Assembly: GCF_000416985.1 (NCBI RefSeq)
Contig: NZ_ATDL01000017.1
Location: forward strand, 62,001 to 126,000
Source of the DNA: Sphingobacterium paucimobilis HER1398
GTDB taxonomy: Bacteria > Bacteroidota > Bacteroidia > Sphingobacteriales > Sphingobacteriaceae
Direction of reading: 5' to 3'
Length of the DNA: 64,000 nucleotides
Shown here: in pieces, positions 22,762 to 32,153 of the stretch
Numbering within the stretch: the stretch's first letter is position 1
How the letters are laid out: each line of letters starts with the position of its first letter
Translations under genes and position numbers: made by a program
The notes under the pieces: model-generated
Databases searched by the model: none
What the model saw: the letters and a program-made list of their open reading frames with translations, nothing else
What the model was told of the DNA's origin: nothing

Positions 22762-23187
22762 ATGAAAAGATTTCTAGCCCTTTTATTATGTATTGTTTAT
22801 ACAGTGGTCTCTTTCGGGGGGTCTGTATACATGCATAATTGTTGCGGCGGAACATCGATCAGTATATACGAAAAAGCGGGACATGACCTATGTCCTGTAT
22901 GCACAAAAGAAGAACAACATACTTCTAGTTCTTCTACGCACAAAACCTGTTCTGATGGAAAGTGCAGCGATATCGAGATTAAGATCGACCAGCTCGCCAA
23001 CAAACTCTTTTCCGGACATTCCAATTTCTCTATCGATGTAGCTCCGGCTATTCTCACAAGATTATGGATTAATCTTAAGCCAGTCAGTTTTGAATTACAA
23101 AAAACTGAATTCGCACTGAAGAATTCCTTTGTCTATACCGACACTTCTCCACCTACATTTCTATTAAATTGCATTTTTAGGATTTAG
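22762..23187 (+). CDS. HYC_CC_PP-like small secreted cysteine-rich protein
   Basis: 141 residues from ATG 22762 (MKRFLALLLCIVYTVVSFGG, signal peptide). The mature protein has MHNCCGG, then CPVC, then CSDGKCSD, and near the end SPPTFLLNC: the His/Cys-Cys-Cys-Pro-Pro pattern of the HYC_CC_PP family, which in Bacteroidota sits next to TonB-dependent receptor genes, as here. The cysteines and histidine suggest metal binding. The receptor with an HMA domain starts 196 bases downstream, so copper or another soft metal is the natural guess. Confidence 0.7.
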   Translation: MKRFLALLLCIVYTVVSFGGSVYMHNCCGGTSISIYEKAGHDLCPVCTKEEQHTSSSSTHKTCSDGKCSDIEIKIDQLANKLFSGHSNFSIDVAPAILTRLWINLKPVSFELQKTEFALKNSFVYTDTSPPTFLLNCIFRI

Positions 23188-23382
23188 AATAGATTCTCCT
23201 TTGTCAGTACAATGGGGCACGGTACATCTATGCCTCATAAATCACAACAGATAAGAGCATCTATATGTAATATCCTAAGTATAGTACCTGTGTCGATCAG
23301 CACAGCATACAACCTAGATATCTCATATGGCACGGTAAAACATAAAATGGGCTTATGAGCTCACCAAGTATATTATACACAT

Positions 23383-26031
23383 ATGCGTACTTTTTATAGA
23401 ATCACATCATTACTTATATTTATTTTTATAGCGCAAATTACAATTGCACAAACACACAGCACTGCGGTATTCGAAGTCCCAGGAAACTGTGGAATGTGTA
23501 AGAAACGTATCGAAACAGCAGCGAAGATACCGGGAGTAGAATCTGCCGTATGGGACGACAAAACCCATAAGATCACAACAAAATACAACTCAAAAAAAGT
23601 CAATCTGACACAAATCCAACAGGCTATAGCCAACGCTGGGCATGATACGCCATTGGTAAAAGCAGCTGACGATGTATATGCAAAACTACATGAGTGCTGT
23701 CTCTATGAGCGCCTAGGTGAAGTCAAACAGGGTGATCACGAAGGTCACAACCATGACGATCACGCGGGACATAATCACGATGACCATGCAGGGCACAACC
23801 ACGACTCAAAAGGGAAGCATGATGATCATGATCACCATGACCACGAGCATATCATCACCGGAGTGGTAGTCAACGAGGATGGTAAAGCCGAACTGACGCC
23901 TATAGTAGGGGTCAATATAAAATGGCTAGAGGCACCATCTAAACAGACCACAAGTAATGAGAATGGTGTTTTTAAGATAAAACACGAAAAAGGATACAAG
24001 CACCTTATATTTTCACATCCGGGCATGCAAGCTGATACCATAGTCATAAAAGACCTTCATGAGGTATTGGTCATTCACTCCAAAGACAATGTGTTGTCAG
24101 AGGTCGTTGTGTCCAGAAGCAGAAAATCTACTTACCTCGACAAGCTGAGTCCTAACCGGAAAGAAATACTGACGACAAAAGAGCTTTTCAAAGCGGCTTG
24201 TTGCGACCTTAGTGAAAGTTTTTCTACCAATGCATCGGTAGACGTCGTAAGTAATGATGCCGTAACGGGCAGTAAACAGATTCAAATGCTGGGCCTAAGT
24301 GGGATATACACTCAACTTACAGTAGAAGGTCTACCAGGGCCACGTGGCTTCGCTACACCGCTGGGACTGAACAGTATTGCTGGTACGTGGATCAGCTCCA
24401 TAGAAATATCAAAAGGTATAGGTTCGGTCGTGAATGGCTTTGAAAATATGGCTGGACAGATTAACGTGGAATTGAAAAAACCACACGATTCGGACAAACT
24501 GTTCTTCAATGCCTATGCCAATGACATGGGGCGTACGGATCTAAATTTAAATTTAGCCCAAAAACTGAATGAAAAATGGTCTGTAGGTTTCTTGCTTCAT
24601 GACAACTTCATGTACAACAAGAATGTGAACTATAGCAAGAATGGATTCAGAGATGCTCCTGTAGGAAATTTATTCTCCGGTATCAACAGATGGCATTATG
24701 AAGATGGCAAAGGGGTAATCGCACAGTTCGGAGTCAAATACCTCAAAGACGACCGTACGGGAGGGCAGACCAACTTCAACAAATCTACTGACAAAGGTAC
24801 AACCAATGCATATGGACTTGGTTTTGACAACCAACGTATCGAAGGATTTGCAAAAATAGGTTATGTGTTTCCAGAAAACAGATTGAGAAGTATCGGCTTA
24901 CAGCTATCCGGTTCCAATTACAAACAGGACAGTTATTTTGGATTGACCAACTATTTGAGCAAGCAAAGCAGCGGTTACGCCAACCTGATTTTCCATGATG
25001 TAATCGGTTCTGTCGCACACAAATACAAAGTGGGAGCCTCGGTATCCTACGACGATTACGACGAGACCATAAATAAATTCAATTTTAAAAGAAAAGAAGC
25101 CGTCACTGGGGCATTTGCAGAATACACCTACAGTCCAAACGAAAACTTTGACGCAGTATTAGGTTTACGTCAAGACTATAATTCGTTATACGGCTGGTTT
25201 ACAACTCCACGAGCTGTCGTACGCTACGCTCCCACATCTACCACCACAGTCCGTCTAAGCTCAGGCAGAGGACAACGTACAGCGAATATATTCGCTGAAA
25301 ACATGAGCATATTTGCTTCTAGTCGTGCCATCGACTTTGCCTCATTAGCGAACCAGAATAATGCTTATGGATTAAAGCCTGAAGTATCGTGGAATACGGG
25401 ATTGACTTTTGATCAAAACTTTCAATTGTTCGGAAGAGAAGCTGGGGTATCTGTCGAACTCTTCCACAACAACTTCCAAAATCAAGTTGTCATAGACTAT
25501 GAAGACCCAAGAGCAGTTTCTTTCTATAATTTGGATGGCAAATCTTTCTCTAACAGCTTGCAAACGGAGCTGCGTTTTATGCCTGCTCAACATTTTGAAG
25601 CCAGATTTGCTTATAGGCTATTGGACGTACAGACGGACTATACAAATGGGCGCTTACAGAAACCATTGACAGCAAAACACAGAGGCTTCATGAACCTGGC
25701 CTACAACCTGCACAGTGGATGGTCATTTGACTATACATTGAATGTAGTGGGAGAAAAAAGATTGCCGTCAACAGCTGCTAATCCCGAGGCGTATCAATTA
25801 GCTTCCAACTCTAAAAGCTACGTAACAATGAATGCACAGGTAAGCAGAACATTAGGACGAAATAAAAACTTTGATATCTATATCGGCGGAGAGAATCTAA
25901 CGAACTATTATCAAAAAGATCCAATCCTTGGTTTTGATGAACCATTCGGTCAATATTTTGACACCAACTTATTATGGGGTCCACTAACTGGTAGAATGTT
26001 CTACACAGGAGTGAGATATCACATCAAATAA
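23383..26031 (+). CDS. TonB-dependent receptor fused to an HMA domain and a His-rich linker
   Basis: 882 residues. Signal peptide (about 1-22), an HMA metal-binding domain at about 25-95 with GNCGMCKKR (Cys36 and Cys39), a His/Asp-rich linker at about 118-155 (repeats of HNHDDHAG), a carboxypeptidase-like domain (about 155-245), then plug (from about 250, VVVSRSRKSTYLD) and a 22-strand barrel ending in a Phe/Tyr/His-rich final strand (FYTGVRYHIK). An extra Cys pair (AACC) is in the plug. It should take a metal or metal complex across the outer membrane with TonB power. Domain order is seen in Bacteroidota copper-type receptors; the substrate is inferred, not shown. Confidence 0.88.
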   Translation: MRTFYRITSLLIFIFIAQITIAQTHSTAVFEVPGNCGMCKKRIETAAKIPGVESAVWDDKTHKITTKYNSKKVNLTQIQQAIANAGHDTPLVKAADDVYAKLHECCLYERLGEVKQGDHEGHNHDDHAGHNHDDHAGHNHDSKGKHDDHDHHDHEHIITGVVVNEDGKAELTPIVGVNIKWLEAPSKQTTSNENGVFKIKHEKGYKHLIFSHPGMQADTIVIKDLHEVLVIHSKDNVLSEVVVSRSRKSTYLDKLSPNRKEILTTKELFKAACCDLSESFSTNASVDVVSNDAVTGSKQIQMLGLSGIYTQLTVEGLPGPRGFATPLGLNSIAGTWISSIEISKGIGSVVNGFENMAGQINVELKKPHDSDKLFFNAYANDMGRTDLNLNLAQKLNEKWSVGFLLHDNFMYNKNVNYSKNGFRDAPVGNLFSGINRWHYEDGKGVIAQFGVKYLKDDRTGGQTNFNKSTDKGTTNAYGLGFDNQRIEGFAKIGYVFPENRLRSIGLQLSGSNYKQDSYFGLTNYLSKQSSGYANLIFHDVIGSVAHKYKVGASVSYDDYDETINKFNFKRKEAVTGAFAEYTYSPNENFDAVLGLRQDYNSLYGWFTTPRAVVRYAPTSTTTVRLSSGRGQRTANIFAENMSIFASSRAIDFASLANQNNAYGLKPEVSWNTGLTFDQNFQLFGREAGVSVELFHNNFQNQVVIDYEDPRAVSFYNLDGKSFSNSLQTELRFMPAQHFEARFAYRLLDVQTDYTNGRLQKPLTAKHRGFMNLAYNLHSGWSFDYTLNVVGEKRLPSTAANPEAYQLASNSKSYVTMNAQVSRTLGRNKNFDIYIGGENLTNYYQKDPILGFDEPFGQYFDTNLLWGPLTGRMFYTGVRYHIK

Positions 26032-26032
26032 G

Positions 26033-26067
26033 AAAAAAGGGCTGTTTGAATAAAACAGCCCTTTTTT
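26033..26067. terminator. Bidirectional intrinsic terminator
   Basis: A6-GGGCTGTTT, short loop, AAACAGCCC-T6. Shared by the receptor gene and maf, whose stop codon overlaps it. Confidence 0.9.
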
Positions 26068-26662
26068 ATGTCATTATAATTCGCTTGAGCTCTTCATAGA
26101 GCCTGCTCGTCGGCAGCCCAACGACATTTTCAAAAGATCCCTCAATGGACTCTACCCCGATACGGCCAATCCATTCCTGAATCCCGTAGGAGCCTGCTTT
26201 GTCATAAGGCTGGCATTTGTTAAGGTAATAATCGATCTCTATTGGATCTAAACAACGAAAACAGACGACAGTTTTACTGGTAAAACTACAGACTTGTCCC
26301 CTATAGCGAATCGCTACACCCGTATAGACCCGATGCGCACGACCGCTCAATGTGGACAATACGGCTCTTGCCTCTTCGACATCACGGGGCTTACCGAGTA
26401 CCCGATCTGTATGATCAACTACCACCGTATCCGCAGTAATAATAAGATGTTCAAAAAACTCCGAATCTGAAAAAGCTTCTATCTTTTGTAATGCAATATA
26501 TTCCGCTGCGTTGGCAGAAGAAATTTCGGTTGGTACGCTTTCGTCGATCTCACGCACAACGACCTGAAACTCCAGATCCAATGAAGACAAAAGCTCTTTT
26601 CGACGGGGAGATTGGGAGCCTAAAATAATAGAAATCTTGGCTACTGCCTCTGAAAGTAACAT
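26066..26662 (-). CDS. maf: Maf nucleoside-triphosphate pyrophosphatase
   Basis: About 198 residues from ATG 26662; a GTG three codons upstream is possible. Hydrolyses non-canonical or excess nucleoside triphosphates to monophosphates, as house-cleaning. Family marks: GSQSPRRKELL (phosphate-binding loop, residues 15-25), DESVP, TADTVVV, GKPRDVEEARAVLSTLSGR, and DKAGSYGIQEW near the end. It follows kdsC with one base between them, so the two are co-transcribed. Confidence 0.93.
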   Translation of the reverse strand: MLLSEAVAKISIILGSQSPRRKELLSSLDLEFQVVVREIDESVPTEISSANAAEYIALQKIEAFSDSEFFEHLIITADTVVVDHTDRVLGKPRDVEEARAVLSTLSGRAHRVYTGVAIRYRGQVCSFTSKTVVCFRCLDPIEIDYYLNKCQPYDKAGSYGIQEWIGRIGVESIEGSFENVVGLPTSRLYEELKRIIMT

Positions 26663-26663
26663 A

Positions 26664-27182
26664 TTACACACTTTTTATAAGAACCTCACTATGCCACTTA
26701 TCCTGGAGTCGCAATATTTTTTCGATCGTTTCACGCACTACGCCCTCTCCCCCGCTCTTGGTGGAGACATAATGACTTACCTTCTTAATATCCTCGACAG
26801 CATCTGCTGGGGATATCGCCGCTCCAACGGCTTTCATACACGTATAATCGGGCATATCGTCGCCAATAAAGGCAACTTCTCCTAAACTTAATCCATAGCG
26901 AACCAACAGCTCCTTTAGCAGTGTCAATTTATCACTCACGCCCAAATGTATCTCGGGCACATGTAATCCTTCAAAACGACTCAAAACACCCTGTGATCGT
27001 CCACCTGTAATTACAAAAACCAAAAGTCCCTGTCTGACCGCATACTGAATGGCGTAACCGTCCTTAACATTGAAAGCTCGCAATTGATGGCCTTCTTCAT
27101 TTACCAGTATCGTACCATTTGTCAATACGCCATCGACATCCAATACGACACATTTTATTTTTTTAAACGTAGAATAAATCAT
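26664..27182 (-). CDS. kdsC: 3-deoxy-D-manno-octulosonate 8-phosphate phosphatase (HAD)
   Basis: 172 residues from ATG 27182. HAD hydrolase of the KdsC type, which makes free KDO for lipopolysaccharide inner core. Motif I LDVDGVLTNG (Asp nucleophile and acid/base), motif II VITGG, motif III lysine in SDKLTLLKEL, motif IV FIGDDMPDYTCM. C-terminal GGEGVVRETIEKIL is also typical. A TAnnTTTG box on the minus strand (27191-27198) ends 9 bases before the start, so the mRNA is nearly leaderless. Confidence 0.92.
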   Translation of the reverse strand: MIYSTFKKIKCVVLDVDGVLTNGTILVNEEGHQLRAFNVKDGYAIQYAVRQGLLVFVITGGRSQGVLSRFEGLHVPEIHLGVSDKLTLLKELLVRYGLSLGEVAFIGDDMPDYTCMKAVGAAISPADAVEDIKKVSHYVSTKSGGEGVVRETIEKILRLQDKWHSEVLIKSV

Positions 27183-27190
27183 ATTTAACA

Positions 27191-27198
27191 CAAAGGTA
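27191..27198 (-). promoter_or_regulatory. -7 box of kdsC-maf
   Basis: CAAAGGTA on the plus strand reads TACCTTTG on the minus strand, a perfect match to TAnnTTTG. Confidence 0.5.
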
Positions 27199-27278
27199 AC
27201 TATTAATTGTAGATCTACTAAACTCTGTCCTTACTCAGAATAGCCATAGATTTATCGATATAAACCACAAACATCAAA

Positions 27279-27293
27279 ACTTTGTCACAAAGT
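27279..27293. promoter_or_regulatory. 15-bp palindrome ACTTTGT-C-ACAAAGT
   Basis: Perfect 7-bp arms around a central C. It shares TTGTCACAAAGT with the iteron at 16503. Lies upstream of the small-RNA promoter; an operator role is conceivable. Confidence 0.4.
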
Positions 27294-27325
27294 AGTTGTT
27301 ATCGCAACTTTTATCACCAAAGGGC

Positions 27326-27356
27326 TTGACAGCTATCAATTCTTGACGTAACTTTG
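27326..27356 (+). promoter_or_regulatory. Promoter of a candidate small RNA
   Basis: TTG (27326-27328, in GGGCTTGACAG), 20 nt, TAACTTTG (27349-27356, perfect). Predicted start near 27361. Confidence 0.6.
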
Positions 27357-27360
27357 TCTT

Positions 27361-27487
27361 AACAATTCGGGAATATGTGCAAAGAGATGTAGTGCGGAGA
27401 GTTGTTCTAGAATAGTCTTTTCATAATTTAGGTTTATAATTGGTTAGTAGCAAACCTTGGCGCCCATCGTCAAGGTTTTGTTTTTTT
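27361..27487 (+). ncRNA. Candidate small RNA, about 125 nt
   Basis: Bounded by a consensus promoter and an intrinsic terminator and without a usable reading frame (the longest start gives 5 codons). An 8-bp stem AACAATTC / GAGTTGTT closes its 5' part. The length would suit a regulatory RNA. I cannot assign it to a known family; a 6S RNA is one possibility, but it looks short for that. Confidence 0.5.
27453..27487 (+). terminator. Intrinsic terminator of the candidate small RNA
   Basis: AACCTTG (27453-27459), 11-nt loop, CAAGGTT (27471-27477), then a T-rich tail. Confidence 0.8.
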
Positions 27488-27516
27488 ATCGATGTACCAA
27501 AATTATTCACAAAACG

Positions 27517-27542
27517 AAAAAAAGGGGCGTTTTATCGCCCCT
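27517..27542 (-). terminator. Terminator of floA
   Basis: AGGGGCG-TTTTAT-CGCCCCT; on the minus strand the hairpin is followed by a run of T (A7 on the plus strand). Confidence 0.85.
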
Positions 27543-27563
27543 CTAGATAAGAGTTACTTTTTT

Positions 27564-28547
27564 TTAAGATTTATTCTTTTCGTTCCCCTTAGGGTTCGAT
27601 ATCGACGAACGCATATCGGTGTCCGCTTGGATATTTTGCATTTTATAATAATCCATCACGCCTAGATTACCATTACGGAAGGCCTCCGCCATAGCTAAAG
27701 GTACCTGCGCTTCAGCTTCTATTACTTTGGCCTTAGCCTCTTGTGCCTTCGCTTTCATCTCTTGCTCATTGGCTACAGCCATGGCACGACGTTCTTCGGC
27801 ACGGGCATTGGCCACTTTAAGATCTGCTTCTGCCTGATCGGTCTGTAATTTTGCACCCACGTTTTCACCAATATCGATATCAGCGATGTCAATAGATAAG
27901 ATTTCAAATGCTGTCCCGGAATCTAAGCCTTTAGATAATACTGTCTTCGATATACGATCAGGGTTTTCCAACACCTCCTTATGATTTGCAGAAGAACCAA
28001 TTGTCGTCACAATCCCCTCTCCGACACGAGCTAAAATAGTTTCCTCACCAGCTCCACCCACCAATTGATTAATATTAGCACGTACTGTAACCCTAGCTTT
28101 TGCAATCAGCTGGATACCATCTTTTGCTACTGCTGCCACTGGAGGCGTATTAATAACCTGAGGATTCACAGAAAGCTGAACAGCATCGAATACATCACGC
28201 CCAGCTAAATCGATAGCCGTAGCAAGCTTGAAATCCAAAGGAATATTCGCTTTATCCGCTGAAATCAATGCTTTAATCACCTTATTCACATTACCACCAG
28301 CAAGGTAGTGAGTTTCAATATCATTCGTATTGATACGAAGCCCTGCTTTAGTCGACGTAATCATCGCATTGGTCACTAAGGCTGGTGACACTTTACGTAA
28401 GCGCATCAATACCAGATTCAACAGGCTGATACGGACATTGGATAGTTGAGCCGTAAACCAAAGATTGACCGGCAACAAGTAAAGTAAAAAAAATAAGGCT
28501 ACTACAGCGCCAATGACCGTTAGAATTAAAGAAACGTCTGAATTCAT
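27564..28547 (-). CDS. floA: Flotillin-like protein FloA
   Basis: 327 residues. N-terminal membrane hairpin at about 8-30 ([20 protein letters not shown]), then an SPFH/band 7 domain (about 35-200) and a long Ala/Glu-rich coiled coil (about 230-290, with [20 protein letters not shown]). It ends in a short polar tail. Forms flotillin-like membrane microdomain scaffolds, with a role in membrane fluidity and protein organisation. Length and order match the YqfA/FloA family. Monocistronic. Confidence 0.92.
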   Translation of the reverse strand: MNSDVSLILTVIGAVVALFFLLYLLPVNLWFTAQLSNVRISLLNLVLMRLRKVSPALVTNAMITSTKAGLRINTNDIETHYLAGGNVNKVIKALISADKANIPLDFKLATAIDLAGRDVFDAVQLSVNPQVINTPPVAAVAKDGIQLIAKARVTVRANINQLVGGAGEETILARVGEGIVTTIGSSANHKEVLENPDRISKTVLSKGLDSGTAFEILSIDIADIDIGENVGAKLQTDQAEADLKVANARAEERRAMAVANEQEMKAKAQEAKAKVIEAEAQVPLAMAEAFRNGNLGVMDYYKMQNIQADTDMRSSISNPKGNEKNKS

Positions 28548-28690
28548 ATATTAATATTTTTAAAATAGCTCTTTAAAGATATCAATTTATTTTAGCTTTT
28601 TCACTAAAAATATGCTTTAGATTATTCCAAATCCTTATAAAGAAATTTAAACATTTATATACCTTTGTAGTATTCTGGCCTAGTCCGACA

Positions 28691-28726
28691 AGTGAAAAAC
28701 AAAAATGTCAATTGATATTTTTCACT
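28691..28726 (+). promoter_or_regulatory. Inverted repeat in the kinase operon leader
   Basis: AGTGAAAAA (28691-28699) and TTTTTCACT (28718-28726), 18-nt loop, 31 bases before the first kinase start. A -7 box TACCTTTG sits at 28660-28667. It could act as an attenuator hairpin or operator. Confidence 0.5.
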
Positions 28727-28757
28727 CTTTAAAATCGTTTTTTAGAAACCTTTACCC

Positions 28758-31700
28758 ATGAATAAACGGAACAAATTAAAAACACAAGTTTTTATAAGTA
28801 TTGGCACCGCCACAACTATCATCTTATTGTCGATACTTTATCTGTTTAACCAATTTTCTAACTATATGGTTAGAAATGATGAAATCATTAAAAACTCGCA
28901 AGATCAACTTCAAGCAGCAACAGCAATAAACACCGATTTTTACAACCTCACCAGAGCACGAATAGATAAAGTAAAAGGACGACAGGGTGCAGATCTAAAA
29001 ATATCGACACAACTAGAGACCCTTAAAAAGCAAGCGGCAGCATTAGAAAATATCAGCACAGAGAACGGTGAGAATGCCAAACACCTTATCGATCGTATTA
29101 AATTGGTAATAGCAGACACCTACTCGCCTGAAATGGCTGCCTCCAAGGATAGCGAGATCGGCTATTGGCTAGAAGAACAAGAGAAGAACTTAGATTCCAC
29201 CAATGCCTTTGTCGGATCTGTCATCGCTAATCGAGCGAAAGAGATGACGACCAATGAAAAATATATAAATGATGTTAAATCGGTTACAACAGGACTTATT
29301 ACGATCAGTCTTCTAATCATTGGTTATGTCTTTTATAAAATCTTCCAACTCTTATATCAGCTGCGCAAATCAAGTAACGAGTTAAAAAAAGTCAACAAAG
29401 AATTTGAAGAAGCAAGAACGAAGATTGAAAACACCAACTGGGTATTAGAACACAGCGCTTATCTGGCAGACCAAATAAGTGGCATCGATGAGAGCCAAAA
29501 AATCAGTAACATCGTTGTCAATCTATTGAATCAACAAGTGCCTCTACAAGCCGTAGCAATATACATCAGAAAGCCTGATTCCTACGAATTTGAAAGAACA
29601 GCAGCCTTGGGATTAAGAAACGCTTCTAATTTCCTTCGTTTTACCAGTGGAGAGGGCTTTTTGGGAAAGATTGTTGAGGATAAAAACTTTGTAATCCAGG
29701 AAATAAAAGATTCTCTCCATTTAAATACCAACACAGGCCTCATCAATCAATTTCCGGCCACCGTTTTCCTATCTCCTTTAGTTCATGAGAATCACTGCCT
29801 AGGGGTTATTGAAATAGCCGCGTTGTGTGATAAAGAGGACGAGAGAAAGCTTAAAGAGTATCTCACACGCATCAGTAGAGTTATCGCTACACGAATCAAA
29901 TTTGGACAAAGTCACTTATTGGTCGAACAGCTTCTGGAAGAAACCCAGAGACAGACGGAAGAATTAGAAGCACAACAAGAAGAGCTAAGGATTACAAACG
30001 AGGAGCTGGTCCATAAAACACACTTATTGGAGTCATCGGAAGAAGAGTTGCGTGTACAACAAGAAGAACTAACCCAAACCAATACGGAACTGAATCAGAA
30101 GGCCGTAGAAATCGAAAAGAGGAACAATGAACTTAACGATGCACACAAAGTCGTAGAACAAAAAATAAGTGAAGTGCAACAAGCGAGTAAGTACAAATCT
30201 GAATTTATGGCCAATATGAGTCACGAATTGCGGACGCCACTCAACAGTATTTTAATACTTGCCAAACTACTCCAGGACAACAAAGCGAAAAACCTAAATA
30301 CGGAACAAGTAAAATATGCCAGTGTAATACACGGTGCTGGCACGGATCTCTTAGAGCTCATCAATGAATTACTGGATCTTGCAAAAATTGAGTCAGGAAA
30401 AATTGATTTAAACATCGACAGTATATACACAAAAGACTTTGTAGAGAATACAGAAGAACTCTTCCGCGCTGTGGCCAAAGACAAACGGATCACATTTACG
30501 ACAAATATCGCTTCAGACGTCCCTGGAGGTTTCCTTTCGGATGAATACAGGTTACAACAAGTTATCAAGAACTTCTTATCCAACGCCTTTAAATTCACGC
30601 CTATAAACGGAAACGTAGATTTCAATATCAGGATGCAGGCAAACAACCTGGTATTTGAAGTCAAGGATTCGGGCAAAGGGATCACCAAGGAGAAGCAGGA
30701 GCTCATATTCGAAGCCTTTAGACAAGAAGATGGTTCTACAAGTCGTAAATATGGCGGTACAGGTCTTGGCCTATCCATCAGTCGCGAGATAGCATCTTTA
30801 CTCGGTGGACGAGTAACATTAGAAAGTGAACCTGGCACTGGGAGCATTTTCGCTTTGATAATACCGTACACATCTCTCGAAAACAGAGAAGAGATACAAA
30901 CACAGCTTCTTCAAGAGAAAAAAGAAGTTGATAAACCTATTGTCCTGCCATCTTTGGAACAAAAAGATGCTCTAGAAAAAGACAGAAAAATCCTGATTAT
31001 AGAAGATGACATCAATTTTGCGGACATATTAAAAGGATTTGCAGAAGAATATGGTTTTGCGGTTACACTTGCTCACGATGGAGCCAAAGGTTTTGAAGAG
31101 GCACTGCAGCACATTCCTGACGCCATCATCCTTGACGTCATGCTTCCAATTGCCGATGGGTGGGAAGTTTTAAAAATGCTTAAAGAAAACGCAACCACAA
31201 AACACATTCCTGTCCATATGATGTCGGCGGCGACATTCAACAAGAAAGACTTCTTGGAAAAAGGCGCAATAGGCTTTATGCATAAACCGGTGACAGCAGA
31301 TACCATACAGCATACATTTGAAACTATAAATCTCAACTTAAGTCAGTCTGTCAAAAAAATATTATTAATTGAAGACCAGGAGCTCCAAAGCGAATTTATC
31401 AAAGACTCCTTTGCGGATCACAATATCAATGTTATCCAAGCTTTTTCACTGGCTTCAGCCTGGGACAAACTCACGGAAGAAGTTAATATCGACTGTATTA
31501 TTCTAGACATGCAACTTCCTGATGGAAATGGTCTAGACCTCATAGAAAAAATAAAGGAAACCCCAAGATTGCTCAATATTCCGATTATTATCAATACAGC
31601 GTATGAATTACCCAAAGAACAATATGATAAAATAATCGCTGACGCAAGAGCTACTATTTTAAAGTCGGACAAATCGAGCGACCGTCTGATAGATGAAGTC

Positions 31701-32153
31701 AACCTATTTTTAAATAAAATAAATGACTCGTCCTACCAACCCATCAAGAATATGGGCAACATCCAACAAACGAGCAACCTCAAGGGCAAACGCGTACTTG
31801 TAGCAGATGACGATATGCGCAATATATTTGCGCTCACGACCTCCTTGCAGAGTTTTGAGATGGAGATAGAAATCGCCAATAACGGAAAAGAAGCGGTCCA
31901 GATCATGAGTAACCCTGACAATAAAGTGGATATTATCCTCATGGATATTATGATGCCGGAAATGGATGGATATGAAGCCATAAAAATAATCCGAGAGGAC
32001 CTTAAATACAAAAACATACCAATCCTGGCGGTAACAGCCAAAGCAATGAAAGGTGACCGTGAGAAATCAATCCAAATCGGCGCCAATGACTACGTCAGCA
32101 AACCTATAGATATAGATAAACTAACATCATTAATGCAGGTATGGCTAGGCTAG
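28758..32153 (+). CDS. Hybrid sensor histidine kinase with three receivers
   Basis: 1131 residues. Two membrane helices (about 12-34 and 176-198) with a helical, CHASE3-like periplasmic loop; a GAF domain (about 235-380); a long coiled coil (390-475); HisKA with the phospho-His in MANMSHELRTPLNS (about 478-545); HATPase_c with NFLSNAFKF, DSGKGI and GGTGLGL (to about 710); then three receivers, acceptors in IILDVMLP, IILDMQLP and IILMDIMMP (about 745-860, 870-985, 1010-1130). It overlaps cheR by 13 bases. With CheR and CheB next to it, this resembles a chemotaxis-like adaptation module, yet no receptor or CheW lies nearby. Confidence 0.9.
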   Translation: MNKRNKLKTQVFISIGTATTIILLSILYLFNQFSNYMVRNDEIIKNSQDQLQAATAINTDFYNLTRARIDKVKGRQGADLKISTQLETLKKQAAALENISTENGENAKHLIDRIKLVIADTYSPEMAASKDSEIGYWLEEQEKNLDSTNAFVGSVIANRAKEMTTNEKYINDVKSVTTGLITISLLIIGYVFYKIFQLLYQLRKSSNELKKVNKEFEEARTKIENTNWVLEHSAYLADQISGIDESQKISNIVVNLLNQQVPLQAVAIYIRKPDSYEFERTAALGLRNASNFLRFTSGEGFLGKIVEDKNFVIQEIKDSLHLNTNTGLINQFPATVFLSPLVHENHCLGVIEIAALCDKEDERKLKEYLTRISRVIATRIKFGQSHLLVEQLLEETQRQTEELEAQQEELRITNEELVHKTHLLESSEEELRVQQEELTQTNTELNQKAVEIEKRNNELNDAHKVVEQKISEVQQASKYKSEFMANMSHELRTPLNSILILAKLLQDNKAKNLNTEQVKYASVIHGAGTDLLELINELLDLAKIESGKIDLNIDSIYTKDFVENTEELFRAVAKDKRITFTTNIASDVPGGFLSDEYRLQQVIKNFLSNAFKFTPINGNVDFNIRMQANNLVFEVKDSGKGITKEKQELIFEAFRQEDGSTSRKYGGTGLGLSISREIASLLGGRVTLESEPGTGSIFALIIPYTSLENREEIQTQLLQEKKEVDKPIVLPSLEQKDALEKDRKILIIEDDINFADILKGFAEEYGFAVTLAHDGAKGFEEALQHIPDAIILDVMLPIADGWEVLKMLKENATTKHIPVHMMSAATFNKKDFLEKGAIGFMHKPVTADTIQHTFETINLNLSQSVKKILLIEDQELQSEFIKDSFADHNINVIQAFSLASAWDKLTEEVNIDCIILDMQLPDGNGLDLIEKIKETPRLLNIPIIINTAYELPKEQYDKIIADARATILKSDKSSDRLIDEVNLFLNKINDSSYQPIKNMGNIQQTSNLKGKRVLVADDDMRNIFALTTSLQSFEMEIEIANNGKEAVQIMSNPDNKVDIILMDIMMPEMDGYEAIKIIREDLKYKNIPILAVTAKAMKGDREKSIQIGANDYVSKPIDIDKLTSLMQVWLG

